A stretch of 64,000 nucleotides of DNA, from contig OW051468.1 of NCBI GenBank assembly GCA_932521025.1, positions 2,356,064 through 2,420,063 of the forward strand, read 5' to 3'. Position numbers and translations under genes: made by a program. Positions within the stretch are counted from its first letter, which is position 1; the number at the start of each line of letters is the position of its first letter. The notes below the pieces were generated by a model. It was not told where the DNA came from and did no database searches. It saw nothing but the letters and a program-made list of their open reading frames with translations. This document shows, in pieces, positions 24,894 through 35,973 of the stretch. The stretch is from Oscheius onirici. Taxonomy: Eukaryota; Nematoda; Chromadorea; Rhabditida; Rhabditidae.

Positions 24894-26605
24894 TTAGAAA
24901 GGCGTCATGATGATATTGCCCTCATTACTCTTGAAGACGATGCGGAGCTTCTTCACTCCGTGCTCGAGCTGACAGGTCATGGCTCCGTACGTCTCTGAAG
25001 GATAAATTAGTTTTGAAAGAGACAAAAATGTTCTTACCTCCAACAATCAAATGACGGAACTCCGCCAAAATGTCGTCAATGTCTTCGCGGTCGCAGGAGA
25101 TTCTATAGATGTGCTTCTCGACGGCCACCACTTCCGGCATCATGTTCTTCCACTCGCTCAGAATCATCTTTATGCTGGCGGTACTGGCCAACAGAAAGAG
25201 GACGGTTTTCGGCTTCAACATGCCAGGAATGTAGTTCTTGATCCAGACCTGTGGACAGTTGGCCAGAAGAGGAATGTACTGGTCAGCCGGGTCCTCATTC
25301 AGATCCAGTTCGACCAATGCCGGGCTGAGAGAGACGATCAGAGCTCCCATGACGTCCAGAGGAATGTCTCCCATGAACGCGTCTTGGATGAAGAGATGGT
25401 ACCGCCGTCCAATTTTCTTGAAGAAAGCGGACATCTGCTGCAGCTGCTCCACTGCTCCAGCCATGCACTTCAGATACCAGCTCCAAGAGCGAGAGTAGAC
25501 GTTGAGGACCTTGAAGTTGTAGTTGTATTTGTGGAGAACCTCATGGACCGGGATACAGCGCTCGATGCACTTCCAGTCAGGCGAACAACCCTCGAGGCGG
25601 ACAGAAAATATTCCAGTCTGCAAAGTATGGTCTTTAACAAGGCTGTCTGTCTGTCCCCCAGTCGTCCAATGTCTCACACTCTCTGTCCCTGTCTTTGTTC
25701 ATCAGTCTCTGTGTCTGTTAGTCTCTCTGTCGCGCTCTAATACTTTCACTCTCTGTCTCTATTTCAGTTAAAAAATAAGCAACGTACCGTACTGAAACAG
25801 GCCTCGAGAGTGGCGTAGATGTCCTGCCATCTCAACGTCTTCGGGATTCCCTTCATGCGCTCCAGTGCCAGACGATTGACGGACATGAGATTGGCCATTT
25901 CGGACGGACTGGCGTACTTCATCACCTTGAAGAGGATGTCCGGCTGGATGAGTGTGTTGACTGTGTGCGGCTTTTCCTCGTCAGCCACTCTTTCTTCTTC
26001 TTCTCGGCCCGGACCGTCTTCATCTCGATGGTGAGCGTCTTTCAGCGTAAAGACGATGGTGCTCGAACCGGAGCGGATCTTGCAGATTCGGACGTTTTCG
26101 TCTGCAACCATTGGTTTGATTACTACGACCTCGGAACTTCCCGCTCTTTAGAAACAAACAAAACAAACCACAAATGTAGCTCCATTGATGCTGGTCGTAG
26201 ACGTCCTCGGTGGAACCGTGGCAGAAGCTTCTCTCCTCGTCGTGGTTGTAGGTGAAGCTATAGAAAAAATCGTCAAATTTGACGAAGCTGCCGTCACGGT
26301 CCGAATCTTCGCACCAGTCCTTGACGATCGACTTCAGTCTATTTCCCGTCATTTCGTCTTCTTGGATATTCTCCATCTGGCCCAGAAGGAAAAAGTCCCA
26401 CAGCTCCGTCGCGTCTCAGAATCCGCATCTTCGGGAAGTAGATCACGTCATTGGTCACACAAGAGTAACCATCGGCAGGCGAGCGGCGACTGGATGGACG
26501 ACCGGAAACGAGAATCTCGGCAGTTCTGATCCAGTAGAGAAAGCTGTCCAGACTGGAACTTGGGGAATAGACATCTTCTCGATCCAAATGCAGTTCCATC
26601 GTCAC
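24894..26605 (-). CDS. F-box-like protein, apparent frameshift near 26420
   Basis: The 3' exons are clear. One begins near 26099 (ENVRICKIRSGSSTIVFTLK) and contains an F-box-like helix set: DILFKVMKYASPSEMANLM then SVNRLALERMKGIPKTLRW. The large exon (about 25621-25037) reads GCSPDWKCIERCIPVHEVLH, and a last exon ends GVKKLRIVFKSNEGNIIMTP-F, stop at 24894-24896. The layout, an F-box followed by a long helical/beta C-terminal region, recalls nematode FBXA proteins, which are SCF substrate adaptors. This is inference. Upstream, VIYFPKMRILRRDG (ending about 26420) and ELWDFFLLGQMENIQEDE are in different frames but read as one continuous protein, so a one-base indel, assembly error or pseudogenisation is likely. 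The true start is uncertain; the ATG at 26605 is the best in the upstream frame. Confidence 0.55.
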
Positions 26606-27474
26606 GGCCAGAGTTCATCGTCACGGCCCGCAAGCGCCATGTCGTCGTATACGGCTGGTAAAACGAAGCTATAGGCTATTTTCCAACAGAGTTAACCTTG
26701 ATACTGTTCTCTTCATAACAAGCTTTCTTTGGTCCGTCCAATCGTACGTCTATACATTGATCCCACTCTTATTGTTAGCCAAAAGACTGGTGACGTCCAA
26801 AGTTGCCGGTAATGAGGAAACGCCTGAAGATGTAGCACAGCATGAAAATACAGATGAAAGAGGGACAGAGAGACCGTCAATCGTTCACACGCATTCAATT
26901 GACCGTCAGTATTTTCTATTTGTTGCCCCGTCGTCGCTTCAAGCCGCTATTTTGGGTGGTCCGCATCTTATCAGCTGCCACAGTTCCTAATTATTGATCC
27001 TCTCCAACCTCTCCGCTAAAAACAATCACGTGTGAAAATGTGTCCAGCGGACGAAATCAGCGGCTCCGTGAGTCTAGCTCCCATGGTATCAGATTTCACA
27101 ATATCCAGCCGACAGGTGTAGGTTCGCCCACCACTTTGTTCTCTCAAAATTCATCTTTCTTCCCGTTTGATCCTGCAGAGCTTTTTGAGTTCTTGACTGT
27201 CTTTGTGTGACTCTTTTCCGTTTTTTTTTGCCTTTTCACATTTCAAAGGACATTTGGAATCATACCGCTTCTGAGTTTCTAAAGCGTTTTTACGGCGACT
27301 CTTCTTTTATTCGACTTTCTGAATTATCCTGGAAGACACGCCAAGTCGTTGACTACCAGACTCTGTACTGATTTGATTGATATAGGTATGTGCTCTTCTG
27401 TCCGGAACTATCTCGCATTCTGATCGACTACCAGACTTATTCAAACGTGTCCGGAGCAAAAAAAAAGATCATTT

Positions 27475-27810
27475 TTATTTATTTGTTCGCTTTATCAAGT
27501 CTTCGACGAGAGCGGCTCTTCGCACAGTCAAAGTCGCATCCAATTCTTGTGACAGAAGTAGGCTGACGATGACGGTCTTGTCCTCGGAGAATGGAACATA
27601 CCTCTTGTTCAGGGCGTCCGCGGAAGGGGATTCCCATGTTGCAACGACAAATGGCAGAGTAGAACTACTGTGGCTTTCTCGTCTTGGGTAGAGTAGACAG
27701 TCATCGGAGAAGAGACGTCTTGGTAGATATTCTATTCCAGAAGAGCGATTGACATCCAACAATCCAAGTCGAAAGAAATTAGGAAAATTGAAAAAGGGTA
27801 TTACTGTCAC
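27475..27810 (-). CDS. Possible 3'-terminal exon or gene remnant, unknown function
   Basis: About 100 codons read like real coding: LGLLDVNRSSGIEYLPRRLF, then SHSSSTLPFVVATWESPSAD and VSLLLSQELDATLTVRRAAL, ending in a stop at once overlapped by an AATAAATAAA polyadenylation motif. No ATG start is seen (the frame opens at GTG after a stop) and no clear upstream exon or acceptor was found. It may be the last exon of a gene whose 5' part is lost, or chance. No family recognised. Confidence 0.3.
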   Translation of the reverse strand: MTVIPFFNFPNFFRLGLLDVNRSSGIEYLPRRLFSDDCLLYPRRESHSSSTLPFVVATWESPSADALNKRYVPFSEDKTVIVSLLLSQELDATLTVRRAALVEDLIKRTNK

Positions 27811-28409
27811 TAATTTTTTTTTCGTGGCGAGCTGACTGCGAAAAAGTACACATCATAGGAAGAGTATAATATTTTTGGGTATAACAAACACCTTCTCCTC
27901 GCTCTGACAAGTGCCTGCTGTTCTTCGTTATCCTGCCGCCACTGCTTGTGTTGTCATTTGTGACTCTCTCTCTCCCTCAGTCTCTGACTGACAACACTGT
28001 ATGATGGACTGCCAGCCGGCGAACATCTTTTCGCGAACACAAACACGCAGGATTTACTGCCCTGACACCTGTTCTCTCTTTCCCTCTTTTTCCCCATGAA
28101 AAATGACTCTTCCTGATGCTCACATGATTAGCCTGATGGTACACCTGCCATTGGTCAGCGGACCATGAAATTGGCCAGGGAGCTGCGAAATGTCGTCAGT
28201 AGGTTCAGTGAACTTTATTTTTCAACTCGTACATCTCTTTCTATAAATAACCCAAATTCGGATCATTCAATTTTCCAAGCAAACTTTTTTTACGTGGGAA
28301 GTCCTGTGAAATGTTCCATACATTTTCGTTTAGTATCTCGCATATTTTATCGTTATTCGATTTCTCTTTTCTGTCTTATCCTCTGGCACAATTCCTCGAT
28401 TTTTATTGT

Positions 28410-29022
28410 TTACAAGGTTGGGAACGCCCTTCCAGGGATAAAGTAGAAATTCATGACTTCGCTCTATCACGGAGCCCTAGTCGTGGTTTCCTTTTCATTC
28501 CTCCTGTGTTCTCCCCTTGTCATTCTGTTCCAGTCACACAACCCCAATAAGAAACTACCAAAGTCGTTAGAACACTTCGCACACTTGATATTTTCCTTCT
28601 CTACCATTTACGATGATCATCGTCATGTCCCCTTTCTTCTGTCTAATTTTCCCCTCCTGTTCCTGTATCCCTTCGTGTAATTTCCGTGTGCATGTCCTTC
28701 CCTGCTGATCTCCCTGTCCATATTTCCACATGCTCCTGTTCTCCTCTATCCCTGTTCTCTGGTTGCGATATCGCCCCGTTGGAGCTAAAGTTATAGTAGA
28801 AACCCCCTTGAACGCTTTCCCGTATTTCTAACCCGCACTTCTCTACTGTCTGGAAACCATCCCCAGTCAAAAATAATCAAAGTCCACACACTTGCAAATT
28901 AACTTGTCGAGACCTGTTTAAACTCCCGATGCAAACGAATCTTCACAAATCTCCCCAATTATTGCCAATTAAAGTTCAGACAAACACACACACACAGACC
29001 TGGGAACAATTTAAAATAGATT
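28410..29022. repeat. Dispersed repeat, copy 1
   Basis: The left end, TTACAAGGTTGGNAACGCCC then TTCCAGGG, continues with AGTAGAAATTCATGACTTCG and GGAGCCCTAGTCGTGG. The right end is AGACAAAC plus a CA-rich tract plus (T/C)AAAATAGATT. All are shared with the insertion at about 35173-35618. The copies differ in length through internal indels. There are no terminal inverted repeats, and the 3' end is CA-rich then A-rich. The type is unknown; it could be a SINE-like or retroelement fragment. Confidence 0.7.
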
Positions 29023-29614
29023 CTTCATGCAGTTTATCACCATCCTATCTAGAGCGTAACATATTTTTTCTGAGTGAGAAATCCTTTCAGTGGGAAAAGT
29101 TAGAAGAGAAAGATTTCAATCAAAATCCAAAAGAGACCAATTACCGGAAAACCTCTATTTAAACAAACCCCCACCTGCTCGAAAAATACGCAACTGCGTA
29201 AGCGCAATTTTGGGCATGACAACGACTTTTCCCATCTGGCTGGCTTTGCCAAATTCTACATACTGATCGGGACTAGTCACTCTAGAAGAAGTCAAGATGA
29301 TCAAAATATAAAAATTTGTTGAATTGGAAGAGGCAAGGAAACTTGTAAACTGTTAGTCGAAGTCCCCGACTCTCTCAGTAGAAGCATGGTCTTACTGTTA
29401 CTGTTGTAGAAATCGCCAGACAAAACAAAACATGCTTACTTAAAAATACTGTTTATTCGGCTATTCGGCATTTCGCATGACCGGATCACATCCGAAGAGT
29501 CGAGGAGTCTTGGAGTGATGATGAGAGCGGTTGTGGTATCCACGTTTCTCAAGCTACAGGATCCGCAGGACAGGCTAGGCTGGCGAGAGATGCCAGGGTA
29601 GACAACCTTCGTCT

Positions 29615-29686
29615 ACCACCCGGGATTGAACTTGCGACCGCTTTCTTCATAGACTGTCATCCTATCCACTTGACTATCCGGGCCCT
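29615..29686 (-). repeat. tRNA-like sequence, probable SINE head
   Basis: On the minus strand GGCCCGGATAGTCAAGTGG holds a good pol III A box (TAGTCAAGTGG). About 45 nt later GCAAGTTCAATCCCGGG resembles a B box and T arm. The acceptor stem does not close convincingly and the sequence runs on into unrelated sequence, so a tRNA-derived SINE or pseudo-tRNA is more likely than a functional tRNA. Confidence 0.55.
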
Positions 29687-31774
29687 TCGACATGCTTACC
29701 TACTGATAAGGTATTTTCAGATCTTGTAACATGTTAGCAGAAGTTCACTCTCCCCCATTTTCCTCCGATTGTTCGATCGAAATAATCTTTGCACAATCTA
29801 TGCAAATCTCTGTCCACACCGGGGTTTAACCTTTTGACGTGGGGACACTCGTTCCCCATCAGCATGATTGATACGGACAGAAAAAGGGCTCCTCTGACAG
29901 CTGGAATCGTTTTTCGGAGGTCAGTCAGTTGTCTCTTTTAACGCGATTATCTCTTAGGAGTCTCGGGGACGCGTGTTCTCAGCGTATACTTGGTCTTTTT
30001 GAGAGAGAAAAAAAGTAGAGAGAGAGAGCCGTTCCTTGCAGTCTCTCTGGGGACGTCTCCCGGCACCCAGGCCAATCTGGTGTCCATTTGGAGACGCCGG
30101 CAGATCCGTCACCTCCTCGTTTTTCATTGAGAACTTTTTCTTTCTTGCCTGGAATCCAGTAGACTACTGGTCCAGTGATTTTCTTGTGAACTTGTCTCTC
30201 ACTTTCTCTGTCTCTCTGTCCCTCTGTCCCTATTTCCTTATTTCTCTCTTTCCCTCAGTCTCTCTGTCCTCCTGTCCCTCTGTTATTCCATCTCTCATCT
30301 CAAGTTTTACCAGACTCTCGTGTAAACTTACTTTTTGTCTCTAGTCCCATACTTTTTTTCTCCTTTCTCCTCTTTCTCAGGGGTATAATCACGACTGGTC
30401 CGGAACTAAAGTTTGAAAAATAAATCTGCCCCCAAGGACTTTACGAGAGTAGAAGGCCAAGGCGCGAACAAGTCCTGCACTAAAGCCGCTAATGTGGTTA
30501 TTGCGAGAGAGAAATCAGGAGAAAACAATTCGAGCCATTTTCGGGTTACGATAAGTTAAAGAGTCTCTCCCGGCTGACCAGTCTAAGCCCTTAGCCATTC
30601 GGCGTCATTTGACTCATCAATTATGCGCATCTGAATCATATTCCAGAGTATACTACGTATGTACTTAATTAGGATAACAGCCTTGCTATCTCCTAATGTA
30701 TTCCAGACCTACCACCCTCACATCTCCGGATCTATGACCCTAATGTCTAATGCGTTAGTTCCGGCTCTCTCACTCACTCGTAAAGAGGACAGATTAGACT
30801 CATGCGGCTTTTTATTAAGACTATTTCGAGAGTCTTTATGGGCTGGAGAAATTCACAGTCACATAGTAAAGAGACAGAGTTGTTCTGAAACGCCCTGTCC
30901 CTGTCTCTCATTTCTACAACCTCCATGCCCCATATAGAATCCTCCCGACAGCGACACCTTCCTAGACCTGACGAGTTCTCCCCATCACTCTCCTCGTAGC
31001 CACTTAATGAGTGAGCGTAAAAAGAAAAAGAGAAGCTGTCCTTCCGGACTTTCAATTCCCCCACATGGCTCTTAGCGATCTCCTTCACGAATTTCTATTG
31101 TTTTCCGCGTACACCGCCGTAACCTCAGTTTTGCAAAAGGGATTTTTTCTTGAATCTTCCTCCAGCTCAATTTATTTATCGGCGAGCAGCATTATATTTC
31201 CTGAAAATTTCCTGTCGGCCCAGGTAGATTGATAATTTCCGGGGTGGGAAACGAGCTCTCGAGTAGATTCAAGCTTTCTTAGTCATAGATTAATGGTCTG
31301 GACTCTGATCTCTTTGTCCTTCTTTTAGAAATCAGGCTCCTTACTCCGGACTCTCTACAGTTATTTACTATCAATTGTCTTGACCGCCTCTCGTGTCAGA
31401 TAGCCCGACGGGAGAATCAGTGACAGAGAGGCTGAACTACTGGACAGTGACAGAAACGGGCGGGAGGTGGAAACAAATTTCTTGTTCGGACAGAAACACA
31501 TCTTCAAAAGTCTCTATCAGACACTCTGTCAAAGCGAGTTATCCATCAGTCTGGCTGTTCCAACAGACGTCACCTCCTTAAGAGAAGAGTACGGCGAAAA
31601 AGCCAAGTGTCAGTTTCGCAGCTCCGCTTATGCCATCAAATTAATCCCTCCTTGCTTTTTGTTCTTCTCTCCCCCTCTCTCTGCAAAAGAGCAAGTTTCA
31701 GAGCTGAGAGGCCCTCGTCGGTGGACGAGACCACCTTTGATGTGTCCCCTCTCCTGTTCTCTCTCCGTTCCGTA

Positions 31775-34700
31775 ATGAAGAATGGCCTTCCAATGCTGCC
31801 CGTCGTGCTCCTTCTCCTCGGCTTTGGAGCCGTCGAGGCCAGACCGAACTCGGCAAATGCTGACCCAGCAATCGTACGAACCAGTCTCGGAATCATTCGG
31901 GGGCATCGTCATGTGAGTTCCGGAGAGACAGAGGGACAGGGACAGAGTGACAGAGAGACAGTCTGAAAGATAGTGAACCCAGAATCTGGTTCAGGAATTC
32001 GATGGAACAGCCGTCTACTCATACCTTGGTGTTCCGTACGCGAAGCCACCACTCGGCTCCAGACGATTTGCCCCGCCGGAAATGGTCGATCCGTGGCGAG
32101 GTACATTTTTTCTCTAGTCTCTTCAAATCGCAAATTATAGGCGAAATGGAGGCGAAAGCATTGGCCACAACTTGTTTCCTTACGGTCGATGAAACATTTC
32201 CACAGTTCCCGGGAGCAGAGATGTGGAATCCTCCTAATGTAAGTATTTTTTGAGCATATCTATCGCAAAATGATGGTCGCGAAATTGGGGCTGTCTCGCT
32301 GCGAAAATGTTCGATTTTAAAACGGTCACTTTGCAAAAATCTTGGCTGAGTATCCAACATTTGCGTGCTGTAGCCAAATTGATATAACATGTAAACATTG
32401 GATACTCAGCCAAGATTTTTGCAAAGTGACCATTTTCAAATAGAACATTTTCACAGCGAGACAGCCCCGCGAAATTCGCACAAATAGCCTAATGAATAAG
32501 AGGTCGGCCTCTCAAGCAAAGAGTCGTTGGTTCGGATCTTTCCATCAAATAACCCTTTTTCAGAAAATCACTGAAGACTGCCTCAACATGAACATATGGG
32601 TGCCTGCCGAGCATGACGGGTCCGTCATGGTCTGGATCTATGGAGGCGGTTTTTTCGCCGGCTCTCCCTCTCTGGATCTATACGACGGAACGGTCTTGGC
32701 GGCTCGCAAGAAAATGATCGTAGTCAACATAAATTATAGGTACACAGTCCATTAAAAGTACTCCAAGTGCCTTTCAGACTCGGTCCTTTCGGATTTCTTT
32801 ACCTCGGTGCCGATACGGGTGTTCCTGGCAACATGGGCTTGCTGGATCAGCAGATGGCACTCAAGTGGATTCACGACCACATTGGTAGGTCAATTTTAAA
32901 AGACTGTCTATTAAAGAGTTTAGGTTCTTTCGGAGGCGACTCCAACAGGGTAACGCTGTTCGGAGAGTCGGCCGGCTCAGCCTCAGCCACTGCTCATATT
33001 TTAGCGCCAGATAGTTACAAGTACTTCAACAAGCTGATAGCAATGGTGAGTTTTTAAAGGCGCAATTTGGAGCCCAACAAACCTGGTTGGAGCATCTCTA
33101 AAAGCATAGAAATATTCATTCAGTTTGTAAGGGATGCAGAGAGCGCGGCTCAAAATATGCGGCATGGTTTAGGGGTTAGCGCGCTTGTTTGATAAGTTGA
33201 GGTTGCTGGTTCGAGTCCGTTCAACGTCAAAGTCTTTTGTTTGTTCTCGGCGATATATAGACCTTTCCTCCTATTCCAGAGCGGTTCGATAATCAACAGC
33301 TGGGCCACGAGAACGCCAGAAACGATGATGGAACTGTCGCTCCGAATGGCAAAGAGACTGAATTGTTCAGCTGTGGATCCCTCAGCTGTACATCGTTGTC
33401 TGCAAACAGTCCCCGATTCCATCGTCCAAAGTGAGGCAGACCAAGTTGGCATGGAAATCGGTCTGCCGATGACGTTTGCCTTTGTCCCAGTCTCGGCTGA
33501 CAGGAACTTTTTCAAGGTTTCTCTGATTCCCAGTTCTGTACTCATTCAACCATTTTCAGGGCGACGTCTTCGACAAACTACGACGCAGAGACTTCAAGAA
33601 GGACTTTTCCGCAATTATGGGAACAGTTCGGGATGAGGGAACCTACTGGCTGCCGTATTACATGAGTCAACACGGCTTCTACTTCAATCACACGATCAGT
33701 GCAGAAGATCCTCACAATAAAGCTCTCATAACGAAACAACAGTACCGGCAGTCAATGGAGGCCTTTATGCCCTACTTTGGGAACAGTCCACTGGTCAAAA
33801 ATGCTCTGATGAACGCGTATGAGGAAGTCTCGGATAGTTCTAATCAGCCGTAAGTTTCTTTATCTGTCTACCCTTTCAGTCCTTCAGTTTCTCTATAAAA
33901 CAGTACAGAGACAGACAGAGTAGAACGTGAGAGACTCACCAATGTCTGGGTAGAGCAGACAAGAGATGAGGAGTTTCTGACAAAGATAATGTCAAGCTGA
34001 CTACCGAAGTCTTTGGAGAAAAATATCACAACTTGTCAATTTTTATCCAAAAACCTAACAAGTTCTTTTGAAAAGAATCGATACTTTTATAATCCTAAAC
34101 GTTTTGTTCGAGAAGCTTTGACAAGTCTTGCAAAAAACTTGTTTTTTTCTGGTAGTCACTTTGGCAGAATCCTTGTCAGAAACTCCTTGTCTCTCTCGTC
34201 TGCTCTACTCAGAGTAGGTTCTTCGATTTTCCAGATCCTCATTTATTGTCTCTCTGTCTGCCCAGTTTCTTAGCCACTCCTGAAATTTTCAGAGAACAAC
34301 TCCGCGACGGAATCGGTCGCTTCCTCGGCGATTACTTCTTCACTTGTAGCCTGATCGAGTTTGCGGATACTGTAGCTGACCACATCTACGGCAACGTCTA
34401 TATGTACTACTTTAGCAAACGGTAAGACGGCTATAATATTCTTCAAAAGCTCCTTTTTTAGCTCTACAGCGAATCCGTGGCCCCGTTGGATGGGTGTCAT
34501 GCACGGCTACGAAATAGAGTACGGTTTTGGTCAGCCCTTCTGGCGGCCACATCTCTATGATCAGGGAAAATTGAAAGAAGAGCAAAAGTTTTCCGATTTT
34601 GTCATGTCGATATGGACAAACTTTGCCGTATCCGGACGGCCTTCTGAATTCTGGCCACGCTACAATAAGGTGGAGAAGAAGGCGCTGGAGATGGGCGACG

Positions 34701-35821
34701 GCTCCATTTCTGGACAGCACAACATTTTTGTCGATGTACACGGGTCGTATTGTAGGCTCATTGATGAGGGGAAAGCTGTGGCGGGACATGGTGAGTTTGG
34801 ATGAGAGGGTCTGCAAGTCTGGGAGACCAAGCATGACAAACTTGGTCCGAAATCAGGCCAGCTTCGGACAGGTGCCAACTTTGCGGCGGGCTAAAAAATT
34901 CGTTTGGCATTTATTTCTGAATTTTCTTGTTTAAAAATGCTTTGTAGGCTAAGATCTAACTACAACATCAAAAAAAATACGAGAAAACTGACAACGAAAA
35001 TTGAAGAATCTTATTAATCGAAAATTTCATTGAAATCTTCAGAAAATTTTCGATTTCTTCTCTTTTCGTCGTCAGTTTTCTGTTTTCTTGTACTTTTTTA
35101 TGTAATAAATAGATCTTATCCTACAAAGTATTTTTAAACAAAGAAAAATCAGAAATAAATGCGAAATATATGTTACAAGGTTGGCAACGCCCTTCCAGGG
35201 CTAAAGTAGAAATTCATGACTTCGCTCTGTCACGGAGCCCTAGTCGTGGTTTTCCTTTCATTCCTCCTTTGTTACCCTCCTCCAGTCACTCTCCCTGACC
35301 CTCCAAAGAAACTACCGAATTGTATTTGAACTCACTCCCTCCCAAGCCTAAACAGGTCGCCCGGCCCGTTCCTAGCTTTAGTGAGTCTCAGTCCTACTGT
35401 CCCTTCCCTTCTCCCCTTGTCACTCCGTTCCAGTCACCCCCTGTCCCTCCAAAGAAACTATCAAAGTCATAAGAATCCTTCACGCACTTGCTTTTCCTGT
35501 TACGACTTGTTAAAAACTAATTTGTGCACAAAGCTCCCCTCCTTATCCTCAATTAGAGCTTCAGACAAACGCACAAACACACACACACAGAGACTTGGGA
35601 GCAATTCAAAATAGATTAGCCCGCTGCAAAAATTGGCACCTGGCCGAAGCTGACCAGATTTCGGTTTGCCACGCCTGGGGAGACAGAGAGTCTAACTCTA
35701 ATTATTTCCAGTTTCCGAATGTCGAGCCCGCCGAACTGAAACAGCCGCAGCTACCCAGACTTCCTCATCCTCTTCTGTCACTTTTCTGGCCATCTTTCTG
35801 GTCATCTTGACCGTCTTCTAA
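31775..35821 (+). CDS. ACE: Acetylcholinesterase, GPI-anchored type
   Basis: Eleven exons, all GT..AG and in frame, sum to 613 residues. Exons: 31775-31912, 31995-32100, 32141-32238, 32564-32739, 32778-32884, 32924-33045, 33280-33516, 33560-33849, 34293-34421, 34462-34790, 35712-35821. A signal peptide ([20 protein letters not shown]) is followed by the esterase fold. The choline-site Trp lies in FPGAEMW (W110), with [11 protein letters not shown] and the oxyanion loop YGGGFFAGS. The catalytic triad is Ser224 (FGESAG), Glu354 (VRDEGTYW) and His482 (GVMHGYE). Glu in a DEG context and the EMWNP block identify a cholinesterase rather than a general carboxylesterase. The last exon supplies a Cys and a hydrophobic tail ([15 protein letters not shown]), fitting a GPI-attachment signal as in nematode ACE-2-like enzymes. 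It hydrolyses acetylcholine at synapses. Introns carry several mobile elements. The last intron (921 nt) holds a nested pair. Confidence 0.95.
32287..32468. mobile_element. hAT-type MITE with perfect 8-bp TSD (AChE intron 3)
   Basis: A 182-bp hairpin element. The left end is GGGGCTGTCTCGCTGCGAAA and the right end is TTTTCACAGCGAGACAGCCC-C. Inner arms share GGTCACTTTGCAAAAATCTT and GGCTGAGTATCCAACATTTG-type blocks. It is flanked on both sides by GCGAAATT (32279-32286 and 32469-32476). An 8-bp target duplication is the hallmark of hAT transposition. Confidence 0.9.
32484..32543 (+). repeat. tRNA-like module in AChE intron 3
   Basis: It has the A-box-like TAGCCTAATGAATAAG and the B-box-like GTTGGTTCGGATCTTTCC at tRNA spacing. 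It shares ATAGCCTAATG with the module at 39877-39943. The acceptor arms do not pair well, so it is probably SINE-derived. Confidence 0.4.
33159..33223 (+). repeat. tRNA-like module in AChE intron 6
   Basis: The sequence TTTAGGGGTTAGCGCGC (A-box-like) is followed by GGTTCGAGTCC, a perfect B box, at 33208-33218. There is no clear acceptor stem. It is probably a SINE head or decayed tRNA. Confidence 0.5.
33950..34208. repeat. Foldback element, second copy (AChE intron 8)
   Basis: The left terminus GTAGAGCAGACAAGAGATGA and the right terminus TCTCTCGTCTGCTCTAC are inverted copies. Inner arms share GAGTTTCTGACAAAG and GACTACC with the foldback at 4795-5625. The loop is longer and the arms are more diverged than in the first copy. 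Confidence 0.8.
34829..35677. mobile_element. MITE interrupted by a second repeat (AChE last intron)
   Basis: The left end CAAGCATGACAAACTTGGTC and the right end CCAGATTTCGGTTTGCCACG-CCTG match, inverted, the ends of the intact element at 40603-41021. The flanks are GGGAGACC (34821-34828) and GGGAGACA (35678-35685), a 7-of-8 target duplication. The right arm is split: left-hand sequence stops after about 35170 and resumes at about 35619 (GCCCGCTGCAAAAATTGG), with an unrelated repeat between. Confidence 0.85.
35173..35618. repeat. Dispersed repeat, copy 2, inserted into a MITE
   Basis: It matches the 28410-29022 repeat at both ends (TTACAAGGTTGGCAACGCCC and GCAATTCAAAATAGATT). It sits inside the right arm of the 34829-35677 element. 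The nesting shows it inserted later than the MITE. Confidence 0.8.
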
Positions 35822-35948
35822 ATCTGATGTAATCCCCCAGCCTTTCCCTTCCAAGGTTGTGAGAATAGGCGATCTCATTGTCTCAATCACTTATATTCTC
35901 TCTCTCTCTCTTCTTCTTTTATCATTGTTACTCCCAGAGATCAGATTT

Positions 35949-35954
35949 AATAAA
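35949..35954 (+). terminator. Polyadenylation signal of acetylcholinesterase
   Basis: AATAAA lies 128 nt after the AChE stop and only 19 nt from the stop codon of the convergent UBR4 gene. Confidence 0.75.
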
Positions 35955-35967
35955 TATATTATACATC

Positions 35968-35973
35968 TTTATT
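35968..35973 (-). terminator. Polyadenylation signal of UBR4 overlapping its stop codon
   Basis: On the minus strand the UBR4 end reads TAAATAAAG: the stop TAA (35975-35973) shares its last A with AATAAA. The 3' UTR should therefore be very short and overlap the antisense AChE 3' UTR. Confidence 0.65.

Larger units (their letters stand above)
26606..31774. other. Repeat-rich gene-poor stretch upstream of acetylcholinesterase
   Basis: It contains a possible orphan terminal exon (27475-27810), a dispersed repeat copy (about 28410-29022), a tRNA-like SINE head (29615-29686) and long pyrimidine-rich TCTGTCCC tracts (30190-30300). The acetylcholinesterase promoter should lie near its right edge. 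I found no core promoter motif I could defend. Confidence 0.5.

Noticed and set aside
31775-35821. General carboxylesterase
   Set aside because: The EMWNP choline-site Trp, Glu in VRDEGTYW, His in GVMHGYE and the GPI-like tail point to acetylcholinesterase.
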